From Rodentibacter caecimuris (GTDB lineage Bacteria; Pseudomonadota; Gammaproteobacteria; Enterobacterales; Pasteurellaceae), in assembly GCF_024622045.1 (NCBI RefSeq), contig NZ_JANKBP010000012.1: 64,000 nt of DNA. One strand, given 5' to 3'. The notes under the pieces are model-generated. The model ran no database searches. It was not told the origin of the DNA and was given only the letters and a program-made list of their open reading frames with translations. Every line of letters starts with the position of its first letter. Position 1 is the first letter of the stretch. Below, piece after piece: positions 63,726 to 64,000 of this stretch. Made by a program: the position numbers and the translations under genes.

Positions 63726-63761
63726 AAACAGCCTAAAGTGCGGTCGTTTTTTTCATTGTTT

Positions 63762-63787
63762 AAAGGCTGAATTATCAGCCTTTTATT
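63762..63787 (+). terminator. Terminator after the TrmH-family gene
   Basis: AAAGGCTGA (63762-63770) pairs with TCAGCCTTT (63775-63783), followed by T-rich sequence. An uptake sequence lies before it at 63736. Confidence 0.85.
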
Positions 63788-63811
63788 TTGAAAAAGACAC
63801 TAAGTCATTAT

Positions 63812-63930
63812 ATTAGGTTGGTGGCTAGAACTTATGTGTTTCATATAGAAGATGGAGCAAAATTAATATCCATGCATTTGATACTTCAAAAGAAGAATAC
63901 CAAAGAACATATAAGAGTATGCTTAATTAA
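63812..63930 (+). other. Possible gene fragment at the right edge
   Basis: A frame reads RLVARTYVFHIEDGAKLISM without a start. Near 63870 the sense seems to move to another frame, HAFDTSKEEYQRTYKSMLN, ending with TAA at 63930. This looks like the frameshifted end of a small protein. I cannot name it. Nothing else is visible up to 64000. Confidence 0.25.
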
Positions 63931-64000
63931 GTGACTAAATTCACTTACATCATAACTACGATAAGTATCAGTGTAAACAATACTGTAGGTATTAATCTTT

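Noticed and set aside
1..64000. CRISPR array, prophage or integrative element
   Set aside because: No regularly spaced repeats, cas, integrase, capsid or relaxase genes were seen. The repeated 9-base motifs are uptake sequences.

Overview
The window is chromosomal DNA from a member of the Pasteurellaceae. The best evidence is the Haemophilus-type DNA uptake sequence (core AAGTGCGGT or its complement), present in more than 30 perfect copies, several of them paired as terminator hairpins. The gene families agree: a RcpABC/Tad pilus locus in the order known from Aggregatibacter, the ato cluster with a divergent LysR gene, and rnr-rlmB, uvrA/ssb and queA-tgt. I cannot fix genus or species by reading alone. 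I see no tRNA, rRNA, CRISPR array, integrase or intact insertion sequence.

Layout. 1-376 is the 5' end of a vgrG running off the left edge. 837-3677 holds a secreted PepSY protein with a histidine-rich tail, then an OmpR/QseB-type response regulator and its sensor kinase. 3786-18659 is a complete myo-inositol utilisation region: iolG-iolE-iolD on the minus strand, divergent iolC fused to a DUF2090 domain, an RpiR-type regulator, iolB, iolA, a second Gfo/Idh-type dehydrogenase and a three-gene sugar ABC transporter. A 16-base palindrome (TGAAAT-N4-ATTTCA) recurs ahead of each transcription unit except the internal dehydrogenase and is the likely operator; CRP-like sites lie beside several copies. 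18802-24720 is housekeeping and transport (rnr, rlmB, brnQ, nhaA). 24770-24931 is a small inverted-repeat element. 24939-32249 is a LysR regulator and a divergent acetoacetate/3-hydroxybutyrate operon (atoD-atoA-atoE-atoB-bdh-gntP). 32337-35821 is uvrA and divergent ssb.

36055-36443 is a shredded vgrG remnant, followed by a periplasmic YbhB-like protein. 37581-48917 is the whole 14-gene flp-tad pilus operon on the minus strand. It is AT-rich and poor in uptake sequences. Two of its genes look damaged or unusual: tadB has no ATG/GTG/TTG at its natural start, where the codon is ATT, and tadC is split by a frameshift. 49575-50489 is a family 2 glycosyltransferase. 50788-56451 is a type VI secretion effector cassette: a full vgrG whose tip carries a probable transthyretin-like adaptor, a phospholipase D-type effector (Tle5-like, two HKD motifs) and a membrane-anchored Sel1-repeat protein that is the probable immunity protein. 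Its vgrG 5' end is nearly identical to the gene at the left edge. 56675-58630 has a YeiH-family transporter, a TusA-like protein and a hemerythrin-domain protein. 58688-63725 is tgt, queA, pssA and a TrmH-family methyltransferase.

The most interesting points are the modular T6SS vgrG-phospholipase-immunity cassette with its duplicated and decayed vgrG relatives, the predicted inositol operator set, and the damaged tad pilus operon.
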